This document shows positions 21,384 through 34,400 of a stretch of DNA of 64,000 nucleotides, piece after piece. This stretch comes from Costus lasius. Lineage: Eukaryota > Streptophyta > Magnoliopsida > Zingiberales > Costaceae. The stretch is taken from contig CM050449.1 in NCBI GenBank assembly GCA_027563935.2, positions 74,304,556 to 74,368,555 of the forward strand, written 5' to 3'. The notes beneath the pieces are model-generated. The model did not search any database, was not told where the DNA came from, and was given only the letters and a program-made list of their open reading frames with translations. The first letter of the stretch is position 1. Every line of letters starts with the position of its first letter. The position numbers and the translations under genes were made by a program.

Positions 21384-21719
21384 ATTGGTCTGACTTGCTG
21401 GATTGATCGTCGGGGAACCGGTGGTCCAGTGATGGATAAAGGCGGAAGAAATTTCATTGTCGGTAGTAGATATGAACGACGGGTTTATTATCGTTGATCA
21501 AGCCGACAAAAAAACCTTAGGGAGGAGTCAACCAAAACCCTAGGGAGGAGGTGAACATAGAACAAAAACTCTGCTATCAGTGATGTTTCCAACACGAGTG
21601 GTGAGCACTGTAGCGGCGATAGGGTTTGGCGAGTACTATAGCATCGGTATTGTAGCACCGGTACTAAAGCACAGCGTGGGTTTTGCATCAATTTAGAGGG
21701 AGGAAGCTTGCAACGGCGA
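21384..21719 (+). other. Gypsy-B internal leader
   Basis: This follows the LTR and starts ATTGGTCTGACTTGCTGG, where the primer-binding site should be. I cannot match it with confidence to a tRNA. No gene is seen. The sequence continues at 54200 after LTR-E. Confidence 0.6.
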
Positions 21720-23080
21720 GCAGCTGATAGGCCCCGCAAGTGTACGATTTCTATCGCAATAGTAAAATATCTGTTGGTGTATATGCCCTAAGGACCTAAT
21801 TCTGGTCCGTTACTTGTACTACATGACATTGATATTTATATCATACTGGCATTGTCGTTATCATTATTTGTTTACATCTGCGAACATGTACTTATATGAT
21901 AATGTCCCTGGAGACAGATTGGATCTGTGCTCAAACTATTTTCCCTAGTCAATGTACCTTAGTGGATATGGGACAGCTATGGTACTTGTAAGACTGGTAT
22001 ATGGGCTGGTTAGGCACGAGGTGCTAACGCAGGCATATGGGTATATCAGTGGTAGATATACTGGACCGACCCCCTATGAGGCAATGACTTGGTGTCACGA
22101 GTTATCCTCACAAGTGATAGGAGATGCATTGATCTCTTGACTTGAGGTCATTGGCCATTCTATGTGGTTAGGGATATGCTTTGATACAACCTAACACCTT
22201 GCCGTAGTTGGGAGGTAATAACGGTTGTCATTGGGCATGTCATGACCCATATGAGAAGGTCAATGCACAGACATAGGATTTGCCCCTTCCTAAGGGAAGC
22301 ATGATATCCATGGAGCTTCTCTATGGTTCTATGACTGAAAGTGTATGGCCATACATAGGTTAGACCTGATTTAGTCATAGCCATGAGATTGGATAGAAAC
22401 AAGTGGTGACACACTTGGCCAATCGGATATCAGTTCGGCAAAGAGACTGTAATGCATATGTACCTGGGTGCGATGATGGGAATGTCGATGTCGATATCCA
22501 TTCCGATGACTTGGGTAGCAGCGATGCACTGCTAGGTGCCACTCACTGCTTGTGGTGACCATGGGTCAGCACTGGCAACGTCAGAGGAACCTACAAGGTC
22601 GCACACCTTGATACTCGAGTTCTCGTTTTGATCAGGAAGCCTTATGATCGAGTTATTGGATAACTCGGATCTATTCTGGAGATTTCATCAGCGCCAATGG
22701 GCCTGATGAGATGGAAGAGATTTGTTGGAGCCAACTTCCATTTACGGCATATTAACCATGGTTAGCCCAATTTGACCTAGGGTTAAATTGGATTGGATCC
22801 ATGGGCTTGGTTAACATGCATAATGGACATTAGGCTGGGCCCATTGAAAAGTTGGGCTTAATGGGCTTAAGGAGAAGAAAAGACATGGCGCATGCTTAAC
22901 TCTAGTTAGACTAGGGTTAGCGCCTATACCTCATGTGAGTTTAATTAATCATGATAAAATAAGGGTTAATTAATTAATTAATTAGAGTCCTATTTTTGTG
23001 GGATTATATGGGCTGATTTATTTGAATTAATTAGAGTCCTAATTGGATTAGGATTTAATTAATTAAATAAATAATTAAAG

Positions 23081-25014
23081 TGTTGGGAAACCCCGGGGAC
23101 ATTTTACAATTTTTCAGAGTCATAGACATACATACATACATTGCACAGCGGAAGAATGTCCCCGAAACAGGCCGGTCCCAAAAACCCAGTGAAGATCGCA
23201 AGCACTTGCGAGAGAGTCGACACGATGAGTTAAGAAATACCTTAAGAGCGATTTGGAGTGATGCCGATGTAGGCGCCCAAGTGTGCGCCCTCTGCAGTCT
23301 CACACACACGGATCTCTTGAGTTCTCTTCTTCCACGCCCGGTGCTAGCCTCGGGAAGAAGATCAAAGCCTTAGGGAGATGCTCCACTTCACTTGCGCCAC
23401 CAAGAGGAAAGGATGCGCCAAGAGAAGAAGGAAACAAGCCAAGCCGCCAAGCACCAAAGCTCCTTGCGCCAAGAGGAAAGGAGGGAGTAGCTTGCGGCTA
23501 TGGAAGAAGGAAGATGCGCCCTTGCTCCTAGTTCTCGCCCCTCTTCTTGTGTTCACGCCTCCAAGGATTAATAATCATAAGAGGGGGCGAGAGGGTCACA
23601 TATATACAGGGCAAGAGGCGGTTAAGGGAAGGGCCAAGATCATGACAAGTGTAGGGCTAGGATGAGGAGGTTTGAGACAAGGAAAGTCTCCAAGCCTTTA
23701 CCATAAACTCCATTCAACCTATCCATAATTGCCCAAGTACCATATCAGCCCAAGACATGCCTTAGAGGTATTCATACCATCAAGGGAGAAGGGCTAGGCG
23801 CCAATTGCTTCCTTAATGAAGCAATTTTGCCACCCAAACCCCATTATACCCCTTAGGCGCCAATGAGGTTGGGTTTCTCCCCATTATACCCTTTTAGCCT
23901 CTTATCTCTTCATGAGAACTTGTTATTGGGCCTCATTGGATAATGAGCTAGCCCAAACTCCATTACATGGGTTGATTAAGCACTTGGATCCAATCCAATG
24001 CAACCCTAATCCAAATGTGACCAACCATGGTCAAATACGGGTCAACCTGCCAAAAATGAAGTTTGGCTCCAATAACATTCTTCCATCTCATCAGGCCCAT
24101 TGGCGCTGATGAAATCTCCCAATTAGATCTGAGTTATCCAATAACTCGATCATAAGGCTTCCCGATCAATACGAGAACTCAAGTATCAAGGTGTGCGACC
24201 CTGTAGGTTCCTCTGACGCTGGCAATGCTGACCAAAGGTCATCACAAGCAGTGAGTGGCACCTAGCAGTGCATCGCTGCTACCCAGGTCATTGGAATGGA
24301 TATCGACATCGAAATCCCCATCATCGCAACTAGGTACAGATGCATTACAGTCTCTTTGCCGACCTGATATCCGATTGGACAAGTGTGTCACCACTTGTTT
24401 TCATCCAATCACATGACTATGACTAAAACAGGTTCTTACCTAGGTATGGCCATACACTCTCAGTCATAGAACCATAGAGGAGCTCCATGGATATCATACT
24501 TCCCTAAGGAAGGGGCAAATCCTTTGTCTGTCCATTGACCTCCTCATATGGGTCATGACATGCTCAATGACAACCGTTATGACCTTCTAACTACGGTGAG
24601 GTGTTAGGTTGTATCAAAGCAAGTCCCTAACCATATAGAATGATCAATGACCTCAAGTCAAGGGATCAATGCATCTCCTGTCACTTAAGAGGATAACTCA
24701 TGACACCAAGTCATAGCCTCACAGCGGGTCTATCCAGTATATCCTCCAATGATATACCCATGTGTCTGTGTCCTAACCAGCCCACATACCAGTCTCACAA
24801 GTACCATAGCTGTCCCATATCCACTAATGTACATCGACTGGGGACTATAGTTTGAGCTCAGATCCAATTTATCTCCAGAGACATTATCATGTTAGTACAT
24901 ATACGCAGATGTAAACAAACATAGATAACGACAATGCCAGAATGATATATAAATATCAAAGTCAAGTAGTACATAAGTGGACTTAAACTAGGTCCTAGGG
25001 CATATACACCAACA
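23081..25014 (-). mobile_element. Copia-D2 3' LTR
   Basis: The 1934-bp LTR starts on the plus strand with TGTTGGGAAACCCC and ends TATACACCAACA. TATATAT near 23597-23606 is the likely TATA region on the minus strand. It lacks the palindrome array seen in the D1 LTRs. Words with GCGCC are frequent at 23260-23560. Confidence 0.92.
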
Positions 25015-25026
25015 ATCTCCCACTTG
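25015..25026 (-). other. Copia-D2 polypurine tract
   Basis: ATCTCCCACTTG on the plus strand is CAAGTGGGAGAT on the element strand, next to the 3' LTR. Confidence 0.88.
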
Positions 25027-25035
25027 CACTAAGAC

Positions 25036-27336
25036 CTAGAAGTTGAGGAATCTCAACCCCATATCTCTAGCGTGACCATCATGCTTCTGCTGCACCAAAG
25101 CCTTGGTCAATGGGTCTGCCAGATTGTTCTCTGTGTCAACTCTGCTAATCTTGACATCACCTCTGTCAATGATCTCTCTGATCAGGTGAAATCTTCTGAG
25201 TATGTGTTTGGATCTTTGATGAGACCGTGGTTCCTTTGCTTGTGCAATTGCTCCATTATTGTCACAGTAGAGTTCAATGGGATCCATTGCACTAGGGACC
25301 ACCTGAAGATCACATAAGAACTTCCTTAGAGTTAGAGTTCAAACGGCTTCCTTGGCTTCCTCAGAAGCGGCCACATACTCAGCCTCGGTTGTAGAATCTG
25401 CTATGGTGGATTGCTTGAAGCTCTTCCAGCATACAACGCCTCCATTTATCTTGAACACATAGCCGGCCTGCGATCTAAAGTCGTCAGGGTCAGACTGGAA
25501 CGATGCATCAGTATAGCCCTGCATACTGAGCTCTTCCTGTCCCCCATAGACCAAGAACAAATTCTTAGTTCTTCTCAGACACTTTAGGATGTTCTTTACA
25601 GCCACCCAGTGCTGCAGACCTGGATTGGATTGGTATCGGCTGGTTATGCTTATAGCATATGTCACATCTGGTCTAGTACACAACATTGCATACATGATTG
25701 ATCCTACTGCCGAAGCATAAGGAACTCGACTCATGTCATCCCTCTCAGCCTGTGTTGTAGGACACTGGCTCTTTGAGAGAGTAAGGCCATGTCTTACTGG
25801 AAGGTATCCTTTCTTGGATTGCTCCAAGTTGAACCTTTCCAGGACCTTATCAGTGTAGGTACTCTGACTAAGGGCCAGGAGACTCTTGGATCTATCCCGG
25901 TAGATCCTTACGCCTAGAATATAGGGGGCCTCCCCTAAGTCTTTCATCTCGAAACACTTCCCCAACCATGTCTTCACAGCTTGAAGACTAGGGATGTCGT
26001 TTCCGATGAGCAGTATGTCATCAACATACAAGACCAGAAAAATCACCAAGCTCCCACTGAATTTTCTGTATACACAGGCGTCATCCTCGCTTTTGATAAA
26101 GCCATAATCTCTAACGGCTTCATCAAATCGAAGATTCCAACTTCGAGATGTTTGCTTTAATCCATAAATGGATCTCTTTAGCCTGCATACCTTGTTAGCC
26201 TCTGCAGGATGGGTGAAGCCATCAGGTTGTGACATATACACATCCTCAGTCAGCTTCCCGTTAAGGAACGCTGTCTTCACATCCATCTACCATATCTCAT
26301 AGTCATGATATGCAGCTATAGCAAGTAGAATCCGAATGGATTTGAACATGGCAACTGGTGAGAAGGTTTCATCATAGTCCACCCCGTGGACTTGTTTAAA
26401 TCCTTTAGCCACTAGTCTACCCTTATAGGTAACTATATTGTCATCCATGTCTGTCTTCCTCTTGAAGACCCATTTACACCCTATGGGTTTTACCCCATCA
26501 GGCAGCTCAACCAAATCCCAGACTTGGTAAGCTGACATGGAATCCATCTCGGGTCACATGGCGTCAAGCCATCTCTCGGAGTCCGGTCCACTGACCGCCT
26601 CATCATAGGTTCTGGGTTCATCCTCAATGATGAAGATCCCATCGTGTTGGGTCGGCAGCGACCCATACCTTTCAGGTGCACGACGAATTCTCCCAGACCT
26701 ACGCGGGACTTGTGTCTGAGCCTCAGGTTGGCTAGCAACCGGTGCAGGTGGCTCAGATTCCATCTCTTTGTCTTGTGCTTGCACTTGGACCTCATCCAAG
26801 TCAAACTTCCTTCCACTAACTTCTTTCATAAGAAATTCTTTCTCTAGAAAGACAGCACCCCGAGCAACAAAAACTTTGTTCTCGGTTAGGACATAGAAGT
26901 AGTATCCTTTAGTTTCCTTAGGATACCCCACAAACACACATTTATCAGATCTAGGTTCTAGCTTGCTAGAATCCTGACGTTTGACATAAGCCTCACATCC
27001 CTAGATCTTGATAAAAGTGAGATTAGGGCGTCTCCCACTCCACATCTCGTATGGTATTTTGGAGACACTCTTAGATGGAACATTATTCAGTATCAGAGAA
27101 GCTATTTCTAGTGCATGCCCCCAGAATGATGGAGGTAGAGTTGCATGACTCATCATAGATCGAACCATATCCAATAAAGTTCGATTTCTCCTTTCAGACA
27201 CACCATTCCATTGAGGTGTTCCAGGAGGAGTGAGTTGGGATATGATCCCACACTCTCTCAGATAGTCAAAGAACTCGCCGCTCAGGTACTCTCCACCTCG
27301 ATCTGATCGAAGAGCTTTAATGGATCTTCCAAGCTG
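25036..27336 (-). pseudogene. pol: Copia-D2 pol: integrase core to RNase H, broken
   Basis: On the minus strand the protein runs from QLGRSIKALRSDRGGEY (integrase) through TPPGTPQWNGVSERRNRT, the GRIRRAPERYG linker and RT with MDVKTAFLNG and an intact YVDD to RNase H with GYTDASFQSD and LADPLTKALVQQ. In-frame stops are TAG at 27001-27003 (for Trp), TGA at 26554-26556 (for Arg) and TAG at 26287-26289 (for Gln). A frame disruption at about 25318-25340 adds unrelated bases before LQVVPSAMDP. Most of it remains similar to copia-D1 and copia-A, but it cannot make an active Pol. Confidence 0.9.
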
Positions 27337-27341
27337 GTTCT

Positions 27342-29027
27342 TGAAAGTCCCCTTCAAGGGGGAGCGCAAAGGGGGTGAAACCCTAATAGGGGGCGCATGA
27401 AAAATTTCTAGGGTTTCAACTAGATCGATTGCATGAATATATATGATCAACTTTGATTATTATTTCAAAGATCAAGTTAAGATCTTTTACCATAGCCATG
27501 ATGAAGGAGGCGGCTTGGAAGCAAGAGGGCAAATAAGCACTCCTCCAAAGAAAACGCACACTAGATGAGAGATGGCTACCTCCTTGGATGTTCCTTGTGC
27601 TAGCAAGAATCTCCCAAGTTTCTTGTCGTGTGTCGAAGTAGAGAGATGCTTGGCCGAACTCCCTTCTCGTCAAGCAAGAAGCTCTACCCAAGAGCCAAGG
27701 CGACAATTGAAGTGAATTGGCCATAATCGTTGAGGCGTTTTCAAGAGATGGCGTTACATGACTTCCAAATATGGAAAGTCATGAAGCCATGTGCTCACTC
27801 ATAAGAAAACCGCCCAAACACAATCAAACCTTGAACCATGCATTCACATATGTGAACCGGTTCAAGCCAACTCAATTCAATTCAATTCGGTCCAAAGACC
27901 AAACCAAACCAGCCCATGGTCTAGATCTCTCTGAACCAAATGGCTCAAGATCTAACCGTTCATCTCATGATGTTCCTGATCTCACCGATCTAGAATCATC
28001 TCTCTCGATCGAAGCTTACCGATCTTAAGTCCTAATCAATCAAACATGATCAGACCAGATCTCACTTACAATCAGAGTTTAAACTCCTTTAAACTGAACC
28101 TAAACAATTCAGTCCACACGATCAGGCTTAAGTAAGCCATATCATCAAATTGTGCGACCCTGAGGGTTTCCTTTAAATGTCGGTAACGATAACTTACATT
28201 ATCACGATCAGTGAGGGGTAGCTAGCAACACATCACTGTCTCCCGATATAAAGGAAAGAGTCTTCCAAGACTACTCCCAAACCATAGCACAAGTGTGAAT
28301 CCACTTCACTAGGCATACATGTTTCCTTTGCCACTGGATGTTCTTATTGGACAAGCGTGTCAAGCCTGTAGCTCCAATATGATGAGCATGATTAGATCAG
28401 ATGAACATAGTCACCTGGGTATGGCCATACACTTTCTCAATCATCTCATTTAGGGGGGGCCCCTTTAGAACATCGCACTCCTTAAACAAGGAGACGGCAA
28501 TCCTATATCTATCACTAGTGTCCTAACCTGACTCATGATCATTATCCAAGATAATCTTTAACCATTATGTTTCAAATGATATTGAACTACCTCAAAACAA
28601 TGACAATCATCATTTAGAAACACAAGTGATCTCAAGTCAGAGGACATGTGCCACTTGTTGCATACAAGGATTATTCACATTATGACAAGCAATTGAATAT
28701 CCTAGTAGGGTCTGTCCAGTACATCCAATGCACCCATGAGTCTACATCTTATTCCATGCTCGAAGCATCCTATAAGATTAGAATACATATTAGTCTCAAT
28801 CATATCAAGGCTGTCTCATGTTCACCAAGATATCTCGACTAAGGACATTACAGCATGTCAGCCTAGCTGAAGAGCATTGAGACATTATTCAGAAGCACAC
28901 TTATTGCAGCAGACAATGTAACATACTGAATAACAACCATTGCCTTTATAAACATAAGAGTTTATATACATGATACTGATACAATCCCAAGGCCTCAAAC
29001 ATTAGCCTTTAAGGGCATACCCCAACA
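27342..29027 (-). mobile_element. Copia-A4 solo LTR, inverted, in copia-D2 integrase
   Basis: The 1686-bp LTR starts TGAAAGTCCCC on the plus strand and ends GCATACCCCAACA. GTTCT flanks it at 27337-27341 and 29028-29032. No internal sequence remains, so it arose by recombination between two LTRs. It keeps ATGGCTATG/GTAAAAG on the minus strand (27499-27484) and a long palindrome at 27757-27783 with an AAATAT centre. Confidence 0.93.
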
Positions 29028-29032
29028 GTTCT

Positions 29033-29794
29033 GTACTTCATTCTTGAACTCCTTGAATTTCTCAAAGGACTCAGATTTATGTCTCATTAAGTAGACATAG
29101 CCATACCTACTAAAGTCATCAGTGAAGGTAATGAAGTAGTTGTACCCTCCTCTGGCTTGTTTATTGAAGGGCCCACACACATCAGTATGTATGAGATCTA
29201 ATAAACCTTCTGCCCTCTCACCAATCTTGGTGAAGGGCGCCTTTGTCATTTTCCCTAATAAACAAGGTTCACAAGTATCAAATTTCTCCAAGGAACTTGA
29301 ATCTAACAATCCATTTGCATGGAGTTGTTGGATGCGATTCTTGTTTATATGGGCTAATCGACAGTGCCATAAGAAAGCACCAACTGAACCACTCAGTTTG
29401 GTCCTTTTATTACTTATGTTACAAATAGAACTTTCCATATCCAAGATATATAGACCATTGCACAAAGTACCCTTCCCATAGAACATATTTGCAAATGAAA
29501 AAGAACAAGAGTTCTTATTTATTTCAAATTTAAATCCTTTCTTTGCTAAGCAAGAAATGGATACAATGTTCTTAGTAAGTGAAGGTACACAAAAGCAATT
29601 ATCTAGTTCTAATTGAAGTCCAGAAGGCAAGGAGAGAGTCAAAACGCCTACAGCAACAGCAGCAACCTATGCCCCGTTTCCAACGCGTAGGTCAATCTCT
29701 CCAGGCCGCACCGATCTACTTTTCTTGAGCCCCTGCATATTTGTACAAATATGAGCTCCACATGCGGTATCCAATACCCATGACATAGAAGTAG
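29033..29794 (-). pseudogene. pol: Copia-D2 protease and integrase N-terminus fragment
   Basis: On the minus strand this continues the protein after the copia-A2 insertion: WVLDTACGAHICT-type protease site near 29780-29740, LSLPSGLQLELDN, then the integrase zinc region with WHCRLAHINKNR and CEPCLLGK, and YNYFITFTDDFSRYGY with the first catalytic Asp region (LIHTDVCGPF). It stops at copia-A4, within EVQN/QLGR. A stop upstream of 29642 shortens the frame. It is part of one old gene cut in three. Confidence 0.85.
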
Positions 29795-29799
29795 AAAGA

Positions 29800-31477
29800 T
29801 GAAGGGAACCCCTAACTAAGGGGTAGAAACCCTAATGGTGGCGCAACAAAATTTTGCATGGGATATTAGGATTTCAAAGGATCTATATATGTCATATAAC
29901 TAGCTTTCGAATATTTGAATAGATGAAGATAAACTCATACCATTGCCATCGGTTTGATGAAGCTTTGGAAGGAAAGACGCAAGCGAGCCTTCTCCTAAGT
30001 TTCACACACAAGATGATCAATGCGCCTACCCTTGGTGCTCCTTGTGCTAGCAAGGTTCCTTGGAGTCCTTGATCGAGTGAAAAGGGATGGAGATGTGTTG
30101 ATCTCTTTTGGCCAAAAACCTCCTCTATCTTCCAAGCGTCGCCACACACAACGAGTGTCGAGAGAGAGGTCGCTTGAGAGGTGAGAATAGCAAGAGCTAT
30201 TCGAACGTGAACGTTATCTCCAAGTGGAGATCGTGGTTACTAAAAATAGCCACACCACTCGCTCCAATGTTCACGCCAAGTGAACAAGTCGCCAAGCCTT
30301 GAACCATGCGCTCATTTCATGAGCCGGTTCACATTGGTTCGGTTTAAGAACCAATCAAGCCAATGATCTAGTCTAGATCTCAAATAAACCCTAAGGCTCC
30401 AGATCTGACCGTTAATCTCTTGATGCTTCTGATCTGCCCGATCTAGCAATCATTCTCTCGATCGAAGCTTACCGATCTCAAGCCCTAATCAATCAAACAT
30501 GATCAGACTAGATCTCACTTACAATCAGAGATTAAATCCCTTTAAACTGAACCCAAACAATTCAGTCCACACGATCTGACTGAAGTAAGCCATATCATCA
30601 AATTGTGCGACCCTGAGGGTTTCCTTTAAATGTCGGTAACGATAATTCACATTATCACGATCAGTGAGGGGTATCTAGCAACACATCACTGTCTCCCGAT
30701 ATAAAGGAAAGAGTCTTCCAAGACTACACCCAAACCATAGCACAAGTGTGAATCAATTCACAAGGCATGCATATTTCCTTTGCCACTGGATGTTCTTATT
30801 GGACAAGCGTGTCAAGCTTGTAGCTCCAATATGATGAGCATGATTAGATCAGATGAACACTGTCACCTGGGTATGGCCATACTCTTTTCTCAATCATCTC
30901 ATCCAGGGGGCCCCTTTAGAACATCACACTCCTTGAACAAGGAGACGGCAATCCTATGTCTATCACTAGTGCCCTAACCTGATTCAAGCTCACCATCCAA
31001 GATAGTCTATAATCATTATGTTTCAAATGATATTGAACTATCTCAAAACAATGACAATCATCATTTAGAAAACACAAGTGATCTCAAGTCAGAGGAAATG
31101 TGCCACTTGTCATATTCAAGGATTATTCACATTGTGACAAACAATTGAATAACCTAGTAGGGTCTGTCCAGCACATCCAATGTACCCATGAGTCTACATC
31201 TTATTCCATGCTCGAAGCATCCTATAAGATTAGAACACATATTAGTCTTAACCATATCAAGGCTGTCTCATGTTCACCAAGATATATCGACTAAGGACAT
31301 AACAGCATGTCAGCCCAGCTGAACAGCTTTGAGACATTATTCAGAAGAACATATATTGCAGCAGACAATGTAAACAACTGAATAATAACCATGCCTTTAT
31401 AAACATAACAGTTTATTACATGATACAGATACATTCCCACAGGCCTCAAACATTAGCCTTAAGGGCATACCCCAACA
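29800..31477 (-). mobile_element. Copia-A2 3' LTR
   Basis: On the plus strand it starts TGAAGGGAACCCC and ends GCATACCCCAACA. It differs from the 5' LTR by about two bases (GAGGTGAG against GAGGCGAG, GAACGTT against GAGCGTT), both near the proposed promoter region. Confidence 0.95.
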
Positions 31478-31488
31478 ATCTCCCACTT
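31478..31488 (-). other. Copia-A2 polypurine tract
   Basis: ATCTCCCACTT on the plus strand is AAGTGGGAGAT on the element strand, next to the 3' LTR and 9 nt after the gag-pol stop. Confidence 0.9.
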
Positions 31489-31497
31489 GCACTTAAT

Positions 31498-34400
31498 CTA
31501 ATGGTTGAGAAATCTCAAACCCATATTATTACAGTGCTTCTCATGCTTCTGCTGCGCCAGAGGCTTGGTAAGCGGGTCTGCCAGATTGTCATCTGTATGA
31601 ACCTTGCAGATTTTGATCTCGCCACGATCTATGATCTCCCTGATCAAATGAAACCGTCTCTGTATGTGCTTGGACTTCTGGTGCGACCGTGGTTCCTTTG
31701 CTTGTGCGATTGCTCTAGTGTTATCACAGAAGATAACCAAAGGATCTGCACTTGAAGGAACGACACCAAGTTCTCTCACGAACTTACGAATCCACACTGC
31801 CTCCTTGGATGCTTCCGAGGCTGCAACATACTCGGCTTCTGTTGTGGAATCAGCAACAGTTGACTGTTTGAAACTCTTCCACACCACTGCACCTCCATTC
31901 AAGCTAAAAACATAGCCTGATTGCGATCGGAAATCATCCTGGTCTGACTGGAACGAAGCGTCAGTATATCCCTCTATACTGAGTTCTTCCTGACCACCAT
32001 ATATCAAGAACATATCTTTGGTTCTCCGCAGATATTTTAAAATGTTCTTGACTGCAATCCAGTGCGCCATACCTGGATTACTTTGGAAACGACTGGTCAC
32101 GCTTAACCCGTAAGCAACGTCTGGGCGAGTACACAACATCGCATACATAATGGATCCAATAGCCGAAGCATAAGGCGTATTGTCCATTTCATCTTTCTCA
32201 GTCTGTGTTTGTGGACACTGACTCTTCGAAAGATTCAGACCATGTCTGACTGGAAGATATCCTCGTTTAGAATTCTCTAAATGAAATCTCTCCAGGACTT
32301 TATCGATGTAAGTACTCTGGCACAGCCCGAGAAGCCTCTTCGATCTATCCCTGTAGATCTTCACACCTAACACATAGGCTGCTTCTCCTAGATCTTTCAT
32401 TTGGAAACATTTCCTCAGCCATGCCTTCACAGCATGCATTTCAGGAATGTCATTTCCAATGATCAAGATATCATCGACGTAGAGGACTAGGAAAGTTATC
32501 ACGCTCCCACTAAACCTCTTATATACACACGGGTCATCCTCGTTCTTGATGAAACCAAATTCACTGATTGATTCATCAAAACGAATATTCCAGCTTCTAG
32601 ATGCTTGCTTAAGTCCATAAATAGACTTCTTTAACTTGCATATCTTATGACGATCTGATGGATTAGTGAAACCTTCTGGTTGTGTCATATACACATCCTC
32701 ATCCAGATTTCCATTAAGGAAAGCTGTTTTCACATCCATCTGCCAGATCTCATAATCATAATATGCAGCTATCGCGAAAAGAATCCGAATAGACTTAAAC
32801 ATAGCTACAGGTGAGAAAGTTTCATCATAATCTATCCCGTAGATTTGTTTGAAACCTTTCGCAACTAGCCTGCCTTTATAGGTAACCACGTTACCATCCA
32901 TGTCAATCTTCTTTTTGAAGATCCACTTACAGCCTATAGGGATAACTCCCGGAGGCGGATCAACCAAATCCCAAACTTGGTTATCTGACATGGAGTCCAT
33001 CTCGGCGCGCATAGCTTCAAGCCATCTCGCTGACTCCGGTCCACTGACCGCATCCGCATAAGTGAGGGGTTCATCATGATCAATGATGTAGACTCCGTCA
33101 TAGCGCTCAGGCTGTCGACGAATCCTTCCCGATCTTCGCGGTTCCCGTGATATCTGAGCCTCAGGTTGTTCAATAACCTGTTCTACCGGCTCAAGCTCAT
33201 CCAACTGTGCTTGAGCACTTTGTCCTTCCTCTGGATTCTCATCCAGCTTTATTTCTCTCCCACTGGCCTCTTGCAGAAGAAACTCCTTCTCAAGAAATAT
33301 GGCCGTCCGAGCAACAAAAACCTTGTTCTCTTTGGGGTCGTAGAAATAATAACCCTTAGTTTCCTTAGGGTAACCGACAAAGATACATTTGTCAGATCTG
33401 CTCTCTAGTTTCCCAGAGGCGAGCTTTTTGACATAAGCCTCGCAGCCCCAGATCCTGATAAATGTCAAGCTTGGCTGTTTCCCATACCATAACTCATATG
33501 GCGTCTTTGAAACTGCCTTGGATGGCACTCGGTTTAGTATCTTTGCAGCTGTTTCCAGTGCAAAACCCCAAAAGGAGTATGGAAGAGTAGCCTGACTCAT
33601 CATAGAACGAACCATATCAAGTAACGTTCTATTTCTCCTTTCGGACACACCATTCCATTGCGGTGTTCCTGGCGGAGTGAGCTGTGAGATAATCCCACAC
33701 TCCTTTAGATAGTCAGTAAACGCATGACTTAGGTATTCACCACCTCGATCTGAGCGAAGTGCCTTGATATTTCGGCCTAGCTGATTCTGTACTTCATATT
33801 TGAACTCTTTGAACTTGTCAAAAGATTCACTCTTATGTCTCATCAGATAGACATACCCATACCTACTGAAATCATCAGTAAAGGTAATGAAGTACTGATA
33901 GCCACCTCTGGCATGTTTACTAAATGGCCCACACACATCACTGTGTATAAGGTCAAGTAAACCTGAAGCCCTTTGACCTTTGTGAGGAAAAGGTGACTTC
34001 GTCATTTTACCCATCAAACAAGCTTTGCATGTATCAATCTCCTTGTAGGAGAATGATCCCAGCAGTCCATAATCATGCAACCGCTTAATGCGTTTCTCGT
34101 TTATATGGCCTAAACGACTATGCCATAGCAAGGTGCTGTCATCAGCATACTTGGCTTTCTTAATATCAATATTTTGTATAGAACGCTCCATGTCCAACAT
34201 GAATAACCCATTGCTAATTGAACCAGTTGCATAAACAATATTATCATAAGATAAAACACACTTTGAAATATTGCATTCAAAGGAAAATCCCTTCCTGACA
34301 AGAGCAGGAATGGAGATAATATTTTTAGTAATACTGGGAACAAAATAACAACTGTTTAGTTCCAATACAAGTCCAGATGGTAAAGAAATGAAGTAGTCTC

